Program-made: the position numbers and the translations under genes
The notes under the pieces: model-generated
Database searches by the model: none
What the model saw: the letters and a program-made list of their open reading frames with translations, nothing else
Told to the model about the DNA's origin: nothing
In this document: positions 16,147 through 26,391 of the stretch, piece by piece
Numbering within the stretch: position 1 is the stretch's first letter
Layout of the letters: each line of letters opens with the position of its first letter
NCBI GenBank assembly: GCA_017643215.1
Contig: JAEPNV010000006.1
Span: forward strand, 124,001 to 188,000
Reading direction: 5' to 3'
Origin: Roseibium sp.
GTDB taxonomy: Bacteria; Pseudomonadota; Alphaproteobacteria; Rhizobiales; Stappiaceae
DNA: 64,000 bases

Positions 16147-16458
16147 ATGAAGGTTTCGAGTCAGTATATTCATGTATATGTTTTTGCAGCAGTTTTCATG
16201 ATGACCGCAATCCTGGTGGGATTGAAGCCGCATTACGCTAGGGAATTTGTTCGGCTGTTTGTCCAGGATACAATGATCGTAGTCGATGCAACCCATGAGT
16301 TTATTGAGGATGTTCAATCAATAAACTTTGAACGGTCCTCCAAAGAAGCCTGGGACCAGTTCACGAAGACTGTATTGTTCCCGCGAACCTTATTGGAAAC
16401 CGTGAGGGAAGAGCTTGAGGACGCCCGGCGCGACATTGAAAGACGGCGCGATCGGTGA
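16147..16458 (+). CDS. small hypothetical membrane protein, 103 residues
   Basis: One N-terminal membrane helix (about residues 8-26, HVYVFAAVFMMTAILVGL), an amphipathic middle, and a highly charged C-terminal helix with Glu/Arg repeats (EELEDARRDIERRRDR), which is probably coiled coil. AGGG five bases upstream supports the ATG. The codons are visibly less GC-biased than in its neighbours. I do not recognise a family. It stands alone between the AraC regulator and pobA, which converges on it; the 163 bases upstream are AT-richer and likely hold its promoter. Confidence 0.6.
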   Translation: MKVSSQYIHVYVFAAVFMMTAILVGLKPHYAREFVRLFVQDTMIVVDATHEFIEDVQSINFERSSKEAWDQFTKTVLFPRTLLETVREELEDARRDIERRRDR

Positions 16459-16510
16459 GAGCGAAGACCGGTCCGGCCAAACGTTGCCAGCCCCGGTTAC
16501 AGTTTGAGCC

Positions 16511-17683
16511 TTAGTAGGGCAGTCCGACATAGTTTTCAGCCAGCGCCGTTTGCGCGGCCCGCGAACTCACCAGATAGTCCATTTCTGCGCGTTGCATGCG
16601 GGCGTCGAAGGGGCCGAGCGTTGGAAACTGGTGCAAAAGCATGGTCATCCACCAGGAGAACCGCTCCGCTTTCCAGATCCGCGCCAGCGCCTTTTGCGAA
16701 TAGGCATCAAGCCCGGCCTGTGACTTCTCGCCGTAATACTCGATGAGCGCTTCTGACAAGTAGTGGATGTCGGACGCGGCCAGATTAAGCCCCTTGGCGC
16801 CGGTCGGCGGCACGATATGACCGGCGTCCCCGGCCAGAAACAAACGGCCGAACCGCAGGGGCTCGCAAACGAAGCTGCGCAAGGGAGCAATGCCTTTTTC
16901 GATGGAGGGGCCTGTCTCCATCGCCGACGCGGCCTCGTCGCCAAGCCTGGTTTTCAGCTCCTGCCAAATGGCCTTGTCGGGCCAATCGTCCGTGTGCGTG
17001 CTGGTAGGGACCTGGATATAATAGCGGCTCAAGGCGTGGGACCGCATCGACGCAAGCGCAAAGCCGCGTGCGTGATTGGCATAAATCAGTTCATGATCGA
17101 CCGGCGGGACATGGGCCAATATCCCAAGCCAGCCGAATGGGTAGACTTTCTCGAACACGGTGAAGGCCTGATCGGGCACGCTCGACCGGCTCACGCCGTG
17201 AAAGCCGTCGCACCCGCAGATAAAGTCACAGTTAATCTCGTGGGTAACACCCTCCCGCATGTAGCTGACTTTCGGCGTGTCGCCGTCAAAACCAAGCGGT
17301 GTGACGTGGTCGGCCTCATAGATTACGTCAGCGTCCCTTTCGGCATGCGCCTCCATGAGATCGCGGGTGATTTCCGTCTGGCCGTAGACAAGGACGGATT
17401 TGCCACCTGTTAGCGCTTTCAGGTCGATCCGCAGGCGGGTCTCGCCCACGCTGATGGCAAAGCCGTCATGGGGCAGGCCTTCGGCGTGCATCCGCGCGCC
17501 GACACCAGCCCGCTCAAGCATGTCGGCCAATCCCTGCTCGAGCACACCGGCGCGGATGCGCGACAAAACGTGCTGCGCCGACCGCCGTTCCAAGACCACA
17601 GACGCAATCCCGGCCAGATGCAGCAACTGGGAGAGCAGCAAGCCGGACGGCCCTGCGCCGATGATGACCACCTGCGTGCGCAT
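16511..17683 (-). CDS. pobA: 4-hydroxybenzoate 3-monooxygenase
   Basis: FAD enzyme that hydroxylates 4-hydroxybenzoate to protocatechuate using NADPH and oxygen. The N-terminal dinucleotide motif GAGPSGLLLSQLL (8-20), the ERRSAQHVLSRIRAGVLEQG element, the CDGFHGVSR motif and the FAD-ribityl motif GDAGHIVPPTGAKGLNLA are all in place. Its 390 residues equal the Pseudomonas enzyme closely. It is downstream of pcaB on the same strand but 206 bases away, with a candidate operator of its own, so it is probably a separate transcript under the PobR-like regulator. Confidence 0.95.
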   Translation of the reverse strand: MRTQVVIIGAGPSGLLLSQLLHLAGIASVVLERRSAQHVLSRIRAGVLEQGLADMLERAGVGARMHAEGLPHDGFAISVGETRLRIDLKALTGGKSVLVYGQTEITRDLMEAHAERDADVIYEADHVTPLGFDGDTPKVSYMREGVTHEINCDFICGCDGFHGVSRSSVPDQAFTVFEKVYPFGWLGILAHVPPVDHELIYANHARGFALASMRSHALSRYYIQVPTSTHTDDWPDKAIWQELKTRLGDEAASAMETGPSIEKGIAPLRSFVCEPLRFGRLFLAGDAGHIVPPTGAKGLNLAASDIHYLSEALIEYYGEKSQAGLDAYSQKALARIWKAERFSWWMTMLLHQFPTLGPFDARMQRAEMDYLVSSRAAQTALAENYVGLPY

Positions 17684-17731
17684 GAGATTGCCCTTTCTTT
17701 ACGGCGCGCTCCAATTTACAGGATAAGCGGC

Positions 17732-17765
17732 GATTGCACGATCGGAATGGACAATCAGATCAATC
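17732..17765. promoter_or_regulatory. imperfect dyad upstream of pobA, candidate PobR site
   Basis: Arms GATTG (17732-17736) plus GAT (17740-17742) are mirrored by ATC (17754-17756) plus CAATC (17761-17765), about 50-80 bases before the pobA start. AraC activators bind just upstream of the -35 region, so position and symmetry fit, but the arms are short and the site is a guess. Confidence 0.25.
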
Positions 17766-17889
17766 TCTTGGACGAAACAGCATGCTGCCGGCGGTGGTCG
17801 CACACGGTGGGTCATTCCAATTGAAACCGGCATGCGAATTCGGCTTTTCTGTTCGTTGACTCACAATGTGAAGGGCTTCAATTTGCCCT

Positions 17890-19251
17890 TCAAAACCTGC
17901 CGGCAAGGGATTCAAACGACTCAAGAATGCGGTCGATCAATGCCCCGCTCGCCCCAAGATGCTGGGCCGGATCGGTGACACGCTCCCAATCCACGTCTGC
18001 GATGACTTGGTCGAGGTTTTGCTCCCGAAGAATGTCTTTCGTGGCGGCGGTAAGCGAGGTTTTTTGCCTGACCACGCGCGCGCAGGCCTCCTTGACCACG
18101 GCCGGGGCGCTTTCGCGAGGAAGATGCCGAGCGAGCTCAAAGCCAAGAGCTTCGGCCAGAAGCAATCCGTTCGACACGTTGAGATTTGCGCGCATGCGGG
18201 CCGCGTCGATTTCAAGACCGCCGAACAGCCGGTTGGCATGAAAGAGCGCCGCGCCGGTGGTCATGGCCATCTGCGGAAGGCTCAGCCATTCCAGGGTCCA
18301 ACCGGCACCGCCACGCTCATGTTCTTGCAGGGCGGCCTGATGGGCCGTGCCCAGCAGTCCGGCATTGTGGCGGGCCAGGGCAATCAGCAGCTCCGCGCCG
18401 ACCGGATTGGCCTTGTTCGGCAGCGTCGACGAGGAGCCGCCGGCAAGCCGGACTTCGCCGACTTCATTTTGCGCAAGAAGCACCAGATCCGTGCCAATTT
18501 TGCCGAGCGTTCCGCTCACCAACGCCCACCAGCCGGAAAGTTCCAAAAGCCGGTCCCGGTAGACATGCCACGGGGAAAGCGGAACGGATAATCCAAGGCG
18601 CGCGGCAAGGGCCCGCTCCACGTCCAGCCCCGTGACGCCGAGGACGGCCAGATTTCCAGTGGCGCCGGAAAGGGAGACGCAAAGGCAGGTCTGTCGAAGC
18701 CGGTTCACCTGCTCCAGGTGACGGCACACGGCGGACAGCCACCCGCCCGCCTTCAGCCCGAAACTGACCGGCGCGGCCTGCTGCATCCGGGTCCGGCCGG
18801 CCATGGGCGTGAGCCGGTGGCTCCGGGCGAGGTCCGCAATTGAAGTGCCGAGCGCCAGCAAGGCCGTTGAGTGGAGGTCCAGCACCTTTTTCAGGCGCAG
18901 CATCAACGCGGTGTCGAGGATATCTTGGCTGGTTGCGCCATAGTGAACGTGGCTGGCCGCGTCGCCGGCGACCTGCGCGCGCAATTCGGCAACCAGCGCC
19001 GGCACCGGCACGCCGTCGTCAAGCGTGCGTGCTGCAAGGCTGTCCATGTCGATCTGGATCGCCTTGCTTGCCCTTTCGATTGCCTGCGCGGTGTCCGCGC
19101 TGATCACGCCGGTGTCGGCTTCAGCGCGGGCGAGCGCGGCCTCCACGTCAAGCATGGCCTGCACGACGGCCGCGTCCGAAAACAGCTCCCGTGTCGCCGG
19201 ATCCGCCGCGAGCGGGCCGAAAATGGCGCTGTCGAAGGCGGCCGGCGGCAT
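17890..19251 (-). CDS. pcaB: 3-carboxy-cis,cis-muconate cycloisomerase
   Basis: Converts 3-carboxy-cis,cis-muconate to 4-carboxymuconolactone, the second step after ring cleavage. At 453 residues it is a member of the fumarase/aspartase superfamily, with the signature loop GSSSTLPNKANPVGAELL and the HVHYGATSQDILDT motif. It is the last gene of the pca run; its start is four bases from the pcaF stop codon, so it is co-transcribed. Confidence 0.95.
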   Translation of the reverse strand: MPPAAFDSAIFGPLAADPATRELFSDAAVVQAMLDVEAALARAEADTGVISADTAQAIERASKAIQIDMDSLAARTLDDGVPVPALVAELRAQVAGDAASHVHYGATSQDILDTALMLRLKKVLDLHSTALLALGTSIADLARSHRLTPMAGRTRMQQAAPVSFGLKAGGWLSAVCRHLEQVNRLRQTCLCVSLSGATGNLAVLGVTGLDVERALAARLGLSVPLSPWHVYRDRLLELSGWWALVSGTLGKIGTDLVLLAQNEVGEVRLAGGSSSTLPNKANPVGAELLIALARHNAGLLGTAHQAALQEHERGGAGWTLEWLSLPQMAMTTGAALFHANRLFGGLEIDAARMRANLNVSNGLLLAEALGFELARHLPRESAPAVVKEACARVVRQKTSLTAATKDILREQNLDQVIADVDWERVTDPAQHLGASGALIDRILESFESLAGRF

Positions 19252-19254
19252 CGC

Positions 19255-20460
<1,206 letters not shown>

Positions 20461-20463
20461 CCG

Positions 20464-21234
20464 TCAAGTTCCTGTATGGGCGGCCCGGGTACGGGCGTGA
20501 ATGTCGCGCAGAACCGTCAATTCCTCGCTGGTCGGGGCAGGGGTTTCTTCCACACTATCGGCGAATTTGGGTGTCCAGCCCACCGTGTCCTCGATATCGC
20601 GGCGGGAGACACCCGGGTGCAGCGATGTCACGGTGAATTCCCTCGTCGCCGGATCGGGCCGCCAGACCGCCAGATCGGTGATCAGCCGCGTTGGCCCTTT
20701 TGTGGTGATCCCGGCATTTGCCCGGTCGTCCGGACCGGCGCCATGTCCGAACGAGGTGACGAAATCCAGCTTGTCGACAAAGCCGCGGAGCGATTGCTTC
20801 ATGGTGATGAACACTTCATCACTCGAAATGGCGATTTCCGGCGCCCCGCCACCACCGGGAAGCCGGACTTTCGGGGTGTTGTAATCGCCGACAACCGTGG
20901 TGTTGAGATTGCCGAACCGGTCGATCTGCGCGCCGCCCAGAAAACCGACCGTGATCCGGCCGCCCTGAAGCCAGTATCGGAACATCTCCGGCACGGAAAC
21001 GGTCGTGAGCGCGGTGTCGCACAGTTCGCCATCACCGATGGACAGCGGCAGCACGTCGGGCGCGGTTCCGATCGTGCCGCTTTCATAGATAAGGGTAATG
21101 TCCGGCGCGTGGGTGAGGCGTGCGAGATTACACGCCGCGGAGGGCGCACCGATCCCGACAAAACACACGTCATCGTTGCTCAGAGCCCGGGCGGCGGCGA
21201 TCGTCATCATCTCAGATGGGGTGAAATCGCTCAT
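20464..21234 (-). CDS. pcaJ: 3-oxoadipate CoA-transferase, beta subunit (CatJ type)
   Basis: With the alpha subunit it transfers CoA from succinyl-CoA to 3-oxoadipate. At 256 residues it belongs to the larger glutaconate-CoA-transferase-like group (CatJ of Pseudomonas knackmussii) and not the 213-residue PcaJ of P. putida. E51 in IYESGTIG lies where the family has its catalytic glutamate. The ATG at 21234 overlaps the pcaI stop by four bases; a much longer in-frame ORF upstream is only a shadow of pcaI. Confidence 0.9.
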   Translation of the reverse strand: MSDFTPSEMMTIAAARALSNDDVCFVGIGAPSAACNLARLTHAPDITLIYESGTIGTAPDVLPLSIGDGELCDTALTTVSVPEMFRYWLQGGRITVGFLGGAQIDRFGNLNTTVVGDYNTPKVRLPGGGGAPEIAISSDEVFITMKQSLRGFVDKLDFVTSFGHGAGPDDRANAGITTKGPTRLITDLAVWRPDPATREFTVTSLHPGVSRRDIEDTVGWTPKFADSVEETPAPTSEELTVLRDIHARTRAAHTGT

Positions 21235-22103
21235 GCCGTCGGCTCCAAATGTGCGCTGTTGCGGCTTGAAACCCGCTCCGCGAAGACGTCCGGTCCGGCG
21301 TTCAGGACATTGTCCCGCATCCAGGCTTGGAAGCGGTCGCGGTCGGCTGAAATGGCGTCCCAGGCGATGTAAAAGGCGTTGTCTCTTGGATAGTAGCCTT
21401 GCGCGTAAGATGGATGTGCGCCGCCGGGCACCTTGGCGACCGCGGTCACGGTCCAGCGTGGCAGCACGGTGGCATTCGATGATACTGGGCCGAGATCGTC
21501 GACGATGTCTTCCACGGTCACGATCGACCGTTTTGCGGCCAGGACCGCCTCCTTCTGGACACCGGTGATCCCTTCCAGAAACACATTGCCTTTCCGGTCG
21601 GCCTTGAGCGCGTGAATGACCGCCACATCGGGACGCAGGGACGGTACGGCCGCGAGCTCCTCGCCCGTGAACGGACATGTGAGCGTCTTGATGTTCGCAT
21701 TGACCTTCGGTAGGTCCACGCCGCGATAGCCGCGAAAGACCGCGCAGGGAAGGCCGGCAGCGCCCGCTTCATAAGCGTTGGCCATGGCTGCGTGGCTGTG
21801 TTCCTCAAGCTCAATTCGATGAGGCCAGCCGTTTTCAACTGAATCCCGCAGCCGCCGGAGCAGCCCGACACCCGGGTTGCCGGCAAAGGCGAAGATCATC
21901 TTTTTTACGCAGCCCATGCCGATCAACTGGTCGTAGATGATGTCCGGCGTCATGCGCATGACCGTCAGGTCTTTCCGGCCTTGCCGGATGACTTCATGGG
22001 CGGCGGCATGGGGGATGAGATGTGTAAAACCTTCAAACGCGATGCTGTCACCGTCGTGAATGTTCCGGGCAACAGCATCCTTGAGAGATAGAATTGTGGC
22101 CAT
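21231..22103 (-). CDS. pcaI: 3-oxoadipate CoA-transferase, alpha subunit (CatI type)
   Basis: Alpha subunit of the 3-oxoadipate CoA-transferase, 290 residues, of the GctA/CatI type. Recognisable blocks are DGDSIAFEGFTHLIPHAAAHE, the glycine-rich FAFAGNPGVGLLRRL and the EEHSHAAMANAYEAGAAGLP segment. The ATG at 22103 gives the family N-terminus (ATILSLKDAVA); the GTG at 22142 adds a tail without support. It follows pcaG by 57 bases. Confidence 0.9.
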   Translation of the reverse strand: MATILSLKDAVARNIHDGDSIAFEGFTHLIPHAAAHEVIRQGRKDLTVMRMTPDIIYDQLIGMGCVKKMIFAFAGNPGVGLLRRLRDSVENGWPHRIELEEHSHAAMANAYEAGAAGLPCAVFRGYRGVDLPKVNANIKTLTCPFTGEELAAVPSLRPDVAVIHALKADRKGNVFLEGITGVQKEAVLAAKRSIVTVEDIVDDLGPVSSNATVLPRWTVTAVAKVPGGAHPSYAQGYYPRDNAFYIAWDAISADRDRFQAWMRDNVLNAGPDVFAERVSSRNSAHLEPTA

Positions 22104-22160
22104 CGCTTTGTGTGTTCGTGTTGATGGGTGTTGGCCGGGCACGGACGCCGCGACCGTGGG

Positions 22161-22787
22161 TTAGACGTCGAAGAAAACGGTTTCTTTTTCGCCCTGCAAG
22201 TGAATGTCGAACCGGTGCGTCGCGGTTCCGGTCCCATCTGCGGGCTGGGCGATGAGCGTTTGGCGCCGGCTTTCCTGTTCGATCAGGTTGAGCACAGGGT
22301 CCGCGGCATTTGCGTCGGTTTCCTCGCCAAAGTAAAGCCGGGTTTGAAGACCGATATTGATACCGCGGGCGACGATCCAAAGGCTGATATGCGGCGCCTG
22401 AAGGCGGCCGTTCCTGCCCGGTACCGGCCCTGGTTTGATCGTCTCCAGGCTGAACACGCCGGTCTCAAAGTGGGAGCACATGCGGCCCCAGCCGCGAAAA
22501 CCGTCATCGGCCGGACCATGATTTGGATCGTCCGGGTGGCGATAGTGGCCGTTCGCGTCGGCCTGCCAGCTCTCAAGCAGAACATCGCGCAGCGGCGTGC
22601 CGGTGCCATCGTAGACGCAACCCTCGATGACGATCCGTTCGCCAGGTACATCCGGTCCGGCGACGGTGTTGGTGAAGTTGTTCTCAAAGATCTCGAACCC
22701 GGCATACGCGGGCGCAAGCCCGATGTGAACATAGGGTCCGGCGGTCTGACTGGGTGTTTCCCGAAGGTAGGTGAGCTTTCGCACCAC
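22161..22787 (-). CDS. pcaG: protocatechuate 3,4-dioxygenase, alpha subunit
   Basis: Structural partner of PcaH in the ring-cleaving dioxygenase. The 208-residue protein has the family opening ETPSQTAGPYVHIGLAP, the LLESWQADANGHYRHP core and QAPHISLWIVARGI. As usual for the alpha chain it lacks the full iron-ligand set. It begins with GTG three bases after the pcaH stop, so it is co-translated with pcaH. Confidence 0.95.
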   Translation of the reverse strand: MVRKLTYLRETPSQTAGPYVHIGLAPAYAGFEIFENNFTNTVAGPDVPGERIVIEGCVYDGTGTPLRDVLLESWQADANGHYRHPDDPNHGPADDGFRGWGRMCSHFETGVFSLETIKPGPVPGRNGRLQAPHISLWIVARGINIGLQTRLYFGEETDANAADPVLNLIEQESRRQTLIAQPADGTGTATHRFDIHLQGEKETVFFDV

Positions 22788-22790
22788 GGC

Positions 22791-23537
22791 TCAATTCCCG
22801 TCCAGACGGTTTTCAAAAAGGGTCGAGCGGCGGCCGCGCAAGACAATGTCGAAACGGTAGGCCCGGCTGTCGAAGGGGATGGACGCGTTCATGTCGAGTG
22901 TGGCGATCAGCCGCTCAACCGCCGAGGCATCGGGGATCGTCTGAACAATCGGGCATTCCGGGATCAGCGGATCGCCCTCAAAATAGAGCTGGGTGATGAG
23001 CCGCTGGCAGAAGGACCGGCCGAAGATGGACAGATGGATATGCGCCGGGCGCCAACTGTTGACATAGTTCCGCCACGGGTAGGGGCCGGGCATGATCGTG
23101 CGGAAGAAGTAATACCCGGTCTCGTCGGAGAGACAGCGCCCGCAGCCGCCGAAATTGGGATCGATCGGGGCCAGATATATATCGTTCCGGTGCCGGTACC
23201 GGCCTCCGGCATTGGCCTGCCAGATCTCGACCAGCGCGCCCGGCACGCCGCGCCCGTTTTCATCGAGGACATGGCCATGGACGACGATCCGCGGGCCGAT
23301 CGGCTCGCCGTCGCCGGCATGGTTGCGAATCAAATCGTGATCGAGGGGACCGAGATCATGGTCACCAAAAACGGGGCCGGTGATTTCAGAAACGGTCTGT
23401 TCGAGGGACAATAGCGGCTTTTGCGGGGACCGGGTCGCAGATGTCTTGTACACCTGCGTATAGGCGGGCGGCTGCAGCGTCCGGTCCCGCTGAAAATACT
23501 CGCCCGGCCGCGGACCGGCCGGCGTGTTGCGTTGCAT
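22791..23537 (-). CDS. pcaH: protocatechuate 3,4-dioxygenase, beta subunit
   Basis: Catalytic subunit that cleaves protocatechuate between its hydroxyls using Fe(III) and oxygen, giving 3-carboxy-cis,cis-muconate. All four iron ligands are present with family spacing: Y114 in GGRYRHR, Y153 in GPYPWRN, and H166 and H168 in RPAHIHLS. Its length of 248 residues is normal, and GGAGG precedes the ATG. It lies 42 bases after the pcaC stop codon. Confidence 0.97.
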   Translation of the reverse strand: MQRNTPAGPRPGEYFQRDRTLQPPAYTQVYKTSATRSPQKPLLSLEQTVSEITGPVFGDHDLGPLDHDLIRNHAGDGEPIGPRIVVHGHVLDENGRGVPGALVEIWQANAGGRYRHRNDIYLAPIDPNFGGCGRCLSDETGYYFFRTIMPGPYPWRNYVNSWRPAHIHLSIFGRSFCQRLITQLYFEGDPLIPECPIVQTIPDASAVERLIATLDMNASIPFDSRAYRFDIVLRGRRSTLFENRLDGN

Positions 23538-23579
23538 GTCGTCCTCCCCGGTCGGCGCTTTGTTGGGGCGCCGGATTGT

Positions 23580-23987
23580 TCATTCCTGCCGATCGGTGTC
23601 CTCTGTGCCTTCATATAGCACTTGCTTGGCGATCTTGAATGCCGTGTTGGCCGCCGGCACACCGGCATAGACCGCGACATGCATCAAGGCTTCGCGGATA
23701 TCGTCGGCACTGGCACCGGTATTCCGGCACGCCTTGATATGCATCTTGAGCTCGTCGTGGTGGCCAAGCGCGGCGAGCAGTGCGATCGTGATCATGCTGC
23801 GTTCGCGCCGCGTGATGCTGTCATCGGACCAGACGGTCCCCCAGGCGCCTTCAACAATGAGCGTTTGAAAATCGGTGTCGAGCGCGGTCGCCGCGCGTGT
23901 GGCGCGGTCGACATGGGCGTCGCCAAGGACCGCGCGGCGGACGGCCATGCCCTTGTCGAAGCGCGGGCCGGGTGTGCGGTCAGACAA
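23580..23987 (-). CDS. pcaC: 4-carboxymuconolactone decarboxylase
   Basis: Decarboxylates 4-carboxymuconolactone to 3-oxoadipate enol-lactone. The 135-residue AhpD-like protein has the RRAVLGDAHVDRA opening and ITIALLAALGHHDELKMH with the conserved HIKACRNTGAS segment. I place the start at TTG 23987, because AAGGAG (24000-23995) lies exactly seven bases upstream and the start overlaps the pcaD stop; ATG codons further upstream belong to a pcaD shadow frame. The gene is a stand-alone PcaC, not the PcaL fusion with PcaD seen in some bacteria. Confidence 0.92.
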   Translation of the reverse strand: MSDRTPGPRFDKGMAVRRAVLGDAHVDRATRAATALDTDFQTLIVEGAWGTVWSDDSITRRERSMITIALLAALGHHDELKMHIKACRNTGASADDIREALMHVAVYAGVPAANTAFKIAKQVLYEGTEDTDRQE

Positions 23988-24774
23988 ATCCGTGCTCCTT
24001 GAAAAACGATGACATCGCCTGAACGACCGCCTCCGATTGATCGATGCAGGGCAGGTGCCCCGCGTTGGGGACTTCCACATAACGCGCGCCGGGAATGAGG
24101 CCGGCTGTGGCCCTAACGAGCTCCGGCGGCGTCGCCGCATCGTCGGCGCCGCAGATCGCCAACGTGGGGACGGTCAGCGTCGCGGTTTGATCGGTCAAGT
24201 CCGTGTCGCGCAGCGCCATCATCGTCCCGATATAGCCCTCAACAGGCGTTCGGGTCAGCATGGCGCGCCATCCGGCCCGCTCGGCGGGCCGGGTCCCGGC
24301 AAAACGCGCCGGGAACCATCGCTGCAGGACGCCGTCGGCGATGGCCTCGATACCTCCACCGCGCACCGCGTCGATGCGCTCATTCCAAAGCTCCACGGAG
24401 CCGATGCGGGCGGCCGTGTCCATCAATATGAGTGCTCGCACAAGATCGGGCCGCTTGGCGGCAAGGCCTTGGGCGATCATGCCCCCGACGGACAGGCCGG
24501 CCACGATCGCTTTCTCGATGCCGAGCCCGTCTAAGACAGCTTCAAGGTCGCCAACATGGTCCGCCATGTCGTAAGGCGATGCCGGTGCTTCGGATAAGCC
24601 ATGACCGCGCTTGTCGTAGCGCACGATCCGAAAGGTTCTGGAAAGACCTGGAACAACCCGGTCCCAGATCCGGAAATCCGTGCCCAGGGAATTGGAAAAC
24701 ACCAGCGTAGTCCGGTCCTGTTCACCGGTGTCGGAGAGATGGATCGCAATGCCGTTAGCGGACATCATGTGCAT
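23980..24774 (-). CDS. pcaD: 3-oxoadipate enol-lactonase
   Basis: Alpha/beta hydrolase that opens 3-oxoadipate enol-lactone to 3-oxoadipate. The nucleophile elbow is GLSVGGM with S95; the late DDAATPPELV and AGHLPCIDQ motifs supply the acid and histidine. Of three close ATGs (24774, 24768, 24765) I choose the first; the frame runs open to 24939, but that extension is basic and unlike the family. It is the first gene of pcaDCHGIJFB. The 231 bases upstream should hold the operon promoter; I could not find a clear PcaQ-type site. Confidence 0.9.
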   Translation of the reverse strand: MHMMSANGIAIHLSDTGEQDRTTLVFSNSLGTDFRIWDRVVPGLSRTFRIVRYDKRGHGLSEAPASPYDMADHVGDLEAVLDGLGIEKAIVAGLSVGGMIAQGLAAKRPDLVRALILMDTAARIGSVELWNERIDAVRGGGIEAIADGVLQRWFPARFAGTRPAERAGWRAMLTRTPVEGYIGTMMALRDTDLTDQTATLTVPTLAICGADDAATPPELVRATAGLIPGARYVEVPNAGHLPCIDQSEAVVQAMSSFFKEHGFV

Positions 24775-25005
24775 GCGGCGGTTCCCAGGGCTTAGGGCGG
24801 CGGGACGAGATAGGTCACTGGCAGCATCGACATTTTCGGCCGCAAAACAAGGGCAGGCCCAAGCTGGGCGTTTGCCTCGCGCCGCGAACGAAGGCAAGCG
24901 TAGGCAAATACACCTCAGAAAACGCTTGATCCTTGACATGTTGGCGCCTGGCTTTTGCCCCGCACCATCACCGGCAATCGAGGCCGGGCCCGATATCCTG
25001 TCAGG

Positions 25006-26391
25006 TCATTCGTGCCGCATGATGTCGTCTTCGGCGAGATACGTGCCGGATTGCACCTCGATCATGCGGACCGGGATTTTTCCCGGATTGTGCAACGTGT
25101 GCTTGGCGCCAAGGGGCACAAAGGCTGACTGGTTTTCAGTCAAGAGGCGCGCCTCGCCATCGATGGTGATCTCGACGGTTCCCGACACCACGACCCAATG
25201 CTCGGCGCGGTGCAAGTGGCTTTGCAGGGTGAGCCGCTGGCCGGGCTTGATCATCATCGATTGGACCGAGAACCGGTCACCGGCGCTGATCCGCTCTGTG
25301 TAGCCCCAAGGTCTGTAGGCGCGCGGGTGCGCGGCGATTTCAGACCGGCCCTCGCGTTCCAGCGCCTCGACGATCTTTTTGACGTCCTGGGCCTTGTCCT
25401 TGTGCGCCACAAGGACGCTGTCGCGGGTGGCGACGACCAGAACGTCCTGAAGGCCGATCACGGACACGAGGCCCTCATCGGCATAGGCCAGGCAGTTCTC
25501 GCTATTCAAAAAGCGGGTGTCGCCGAGGCCGCTGTTGCCGTGGGCGTCCTTCTCGAGCACAGTCCAGATCGCCGACCAGGATCCAAGGTCGTCCCATTTG
25601 GGCGCCATGGGCACACAGGCAATATTGTCCGCGCGCTCCATGATCGCATAGTCGATTGAAATGTTGTCGAGCTTTGCGAATTCCTCGGCATCCAGCCGGA
25701 TGAAATCGAGATCTGAGCTTCGGGTCGCCAGCGTCTTGCGGATTTGAGCGATCAGGTCCGGCTGATGGCGCTCAAACGCCTCAATCATGGTTTGGGCCGC
25801 ATAAAGAAAGATCCCGGCATTCCAGACGTAGTTCCCGGCCGCCAGAAACGTTTTGGCCGTGTCGATATCCGGTTTTTCGACAAATGCATCGACCGGTTTG
25901 ACGGACCCGTCAGCGCTGGCAAGCCGGATGTACCCATATCCGGTGTTCGGCTCGTCAGGGGTGATACCAAAGGTTACGATTTTTCCGCCGCGCGCAGCCT
26001 TCACGGCCGCCTGAATGGCGTCGTGGAAAATACTCTCCTGGCCGATCAGATGATCGGAGGGTGCGAGGAGGACCAGCGCGTCCGGATTCTTCTCAGCGGC
26101 AATCAAGGCGGCCATGGCGGCCGGCGGGGCCGTGTTGCGGCCCATCGGTTCCAAAAGAATTGCCGCCCCTTCGATGCCAATATCCGCCAGTTGCTCGCCA
26201 ATGAGAAAGCGATGCGCGTTGTTGCCGATCACGATCGGCGCTTCAAAATCATTCCCTTGAAGGCGGGTACAGGTTTTTTGAAACAGGCTTCGCCCGTTGA
26301 AAATCGGTAGGAATTGCTTTGGCCGGTCCTTTCTAGACAATGGCCACAGGCGGGACCCGATCCCACCTGACAAAATGCAAGGAAATATCAT
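25006..26391 (-). CDS. mannose-1-phosphate guanylyltransferase / mannose-6-phosphate isomerase
   Basis: Bifunctional type II enzyme (ManC/AlgA/CpsB class) that makes GDP-mannose for polysaccharides. The N-terminal nucleotidyltransferase has ILSGGIGSRLWPLSRKDRPKQF (pyrophosphorylase signature), VEKPDIDTA and WNAGIFLY. From about residue 350 a cupin phosphomannose isomerase domain follows, with RPWGYTERI, QSHLHRAEHW and ENQSAFVPLGAKH. The ATG at 26391 gives the family N-terminus; a frame extending to 27006 is not real. No other polysaccharide gene is adjacent. The 289 bases upstream (26392-26680) hold nothing recognisable beyond a presumed promoter. Confidence 0.93.
   Translation of the reverse strand: MIFPCILSGGIGSRLWPLSRKDRPKQFLPIFNGRSLFQKTCTRLQGNDFEAPIVIGNNAHRFLIGEQLADIGIEGAAILLEPMGRNTAPPAAMAALIAAEKNPDALVLLAPSDHLIGQESIFHDAIQAAVKAARGGKIVTFGITPDEPNTGYGYIRLASADGSVKPVDAFVEKPDIDTAKTFLAAGNYVWNAGIFLYAAQTMIEAFERHQPDLIAQIRKTLATRSSDLDFIRLDAEEFAKLDNISIDYAIMERADNIACVPMAPKWDDLGSWSAIWTVLEKDAHGNSGLGDTRFLNSENCLAYADEGLVSVIGLQDVLVVATRDSVLVAHKDKAQDVKKIVEALEREGRSEIAAHPRAYRPWGYTERISAGDRFSVQSMMIKPGQRLTLQSHLHRAEHWVVVSGTVEITIDGEARLLTENQSAFVPLGAKHTLHNPGKIPVRMIEVQSGTYLAEDDIMRHE

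Noticed and set aside
17900-17925. tRNA-like GATTCAAACGACTC string
   Set aside because: It lies within the pcaB reading frame and has no acceptor or anticodon stems. I saw no tRNA anywhere in the window.
20464-21678. Long form of the CoA-transferase beta subunit starting at 21678
   Set aside because: The extra 148 residues are the pcaI sequence in another frame; the ATG at 21234 with an ATGA overlap gives the family N-terminus.
22128-23414. Plus-strand frame of 428 codons across pcaG and pcaH
   Set aside because: Antisense to dioxygenase genes whose iron ligands are intact; no domain in the frame.
24775-24939. N-terminal extension of pcaD
   Set aside because: The 55 added residues are basic and cysteine-containing, unlike any hydrolase N-terminus, and run through the presumed promoter.
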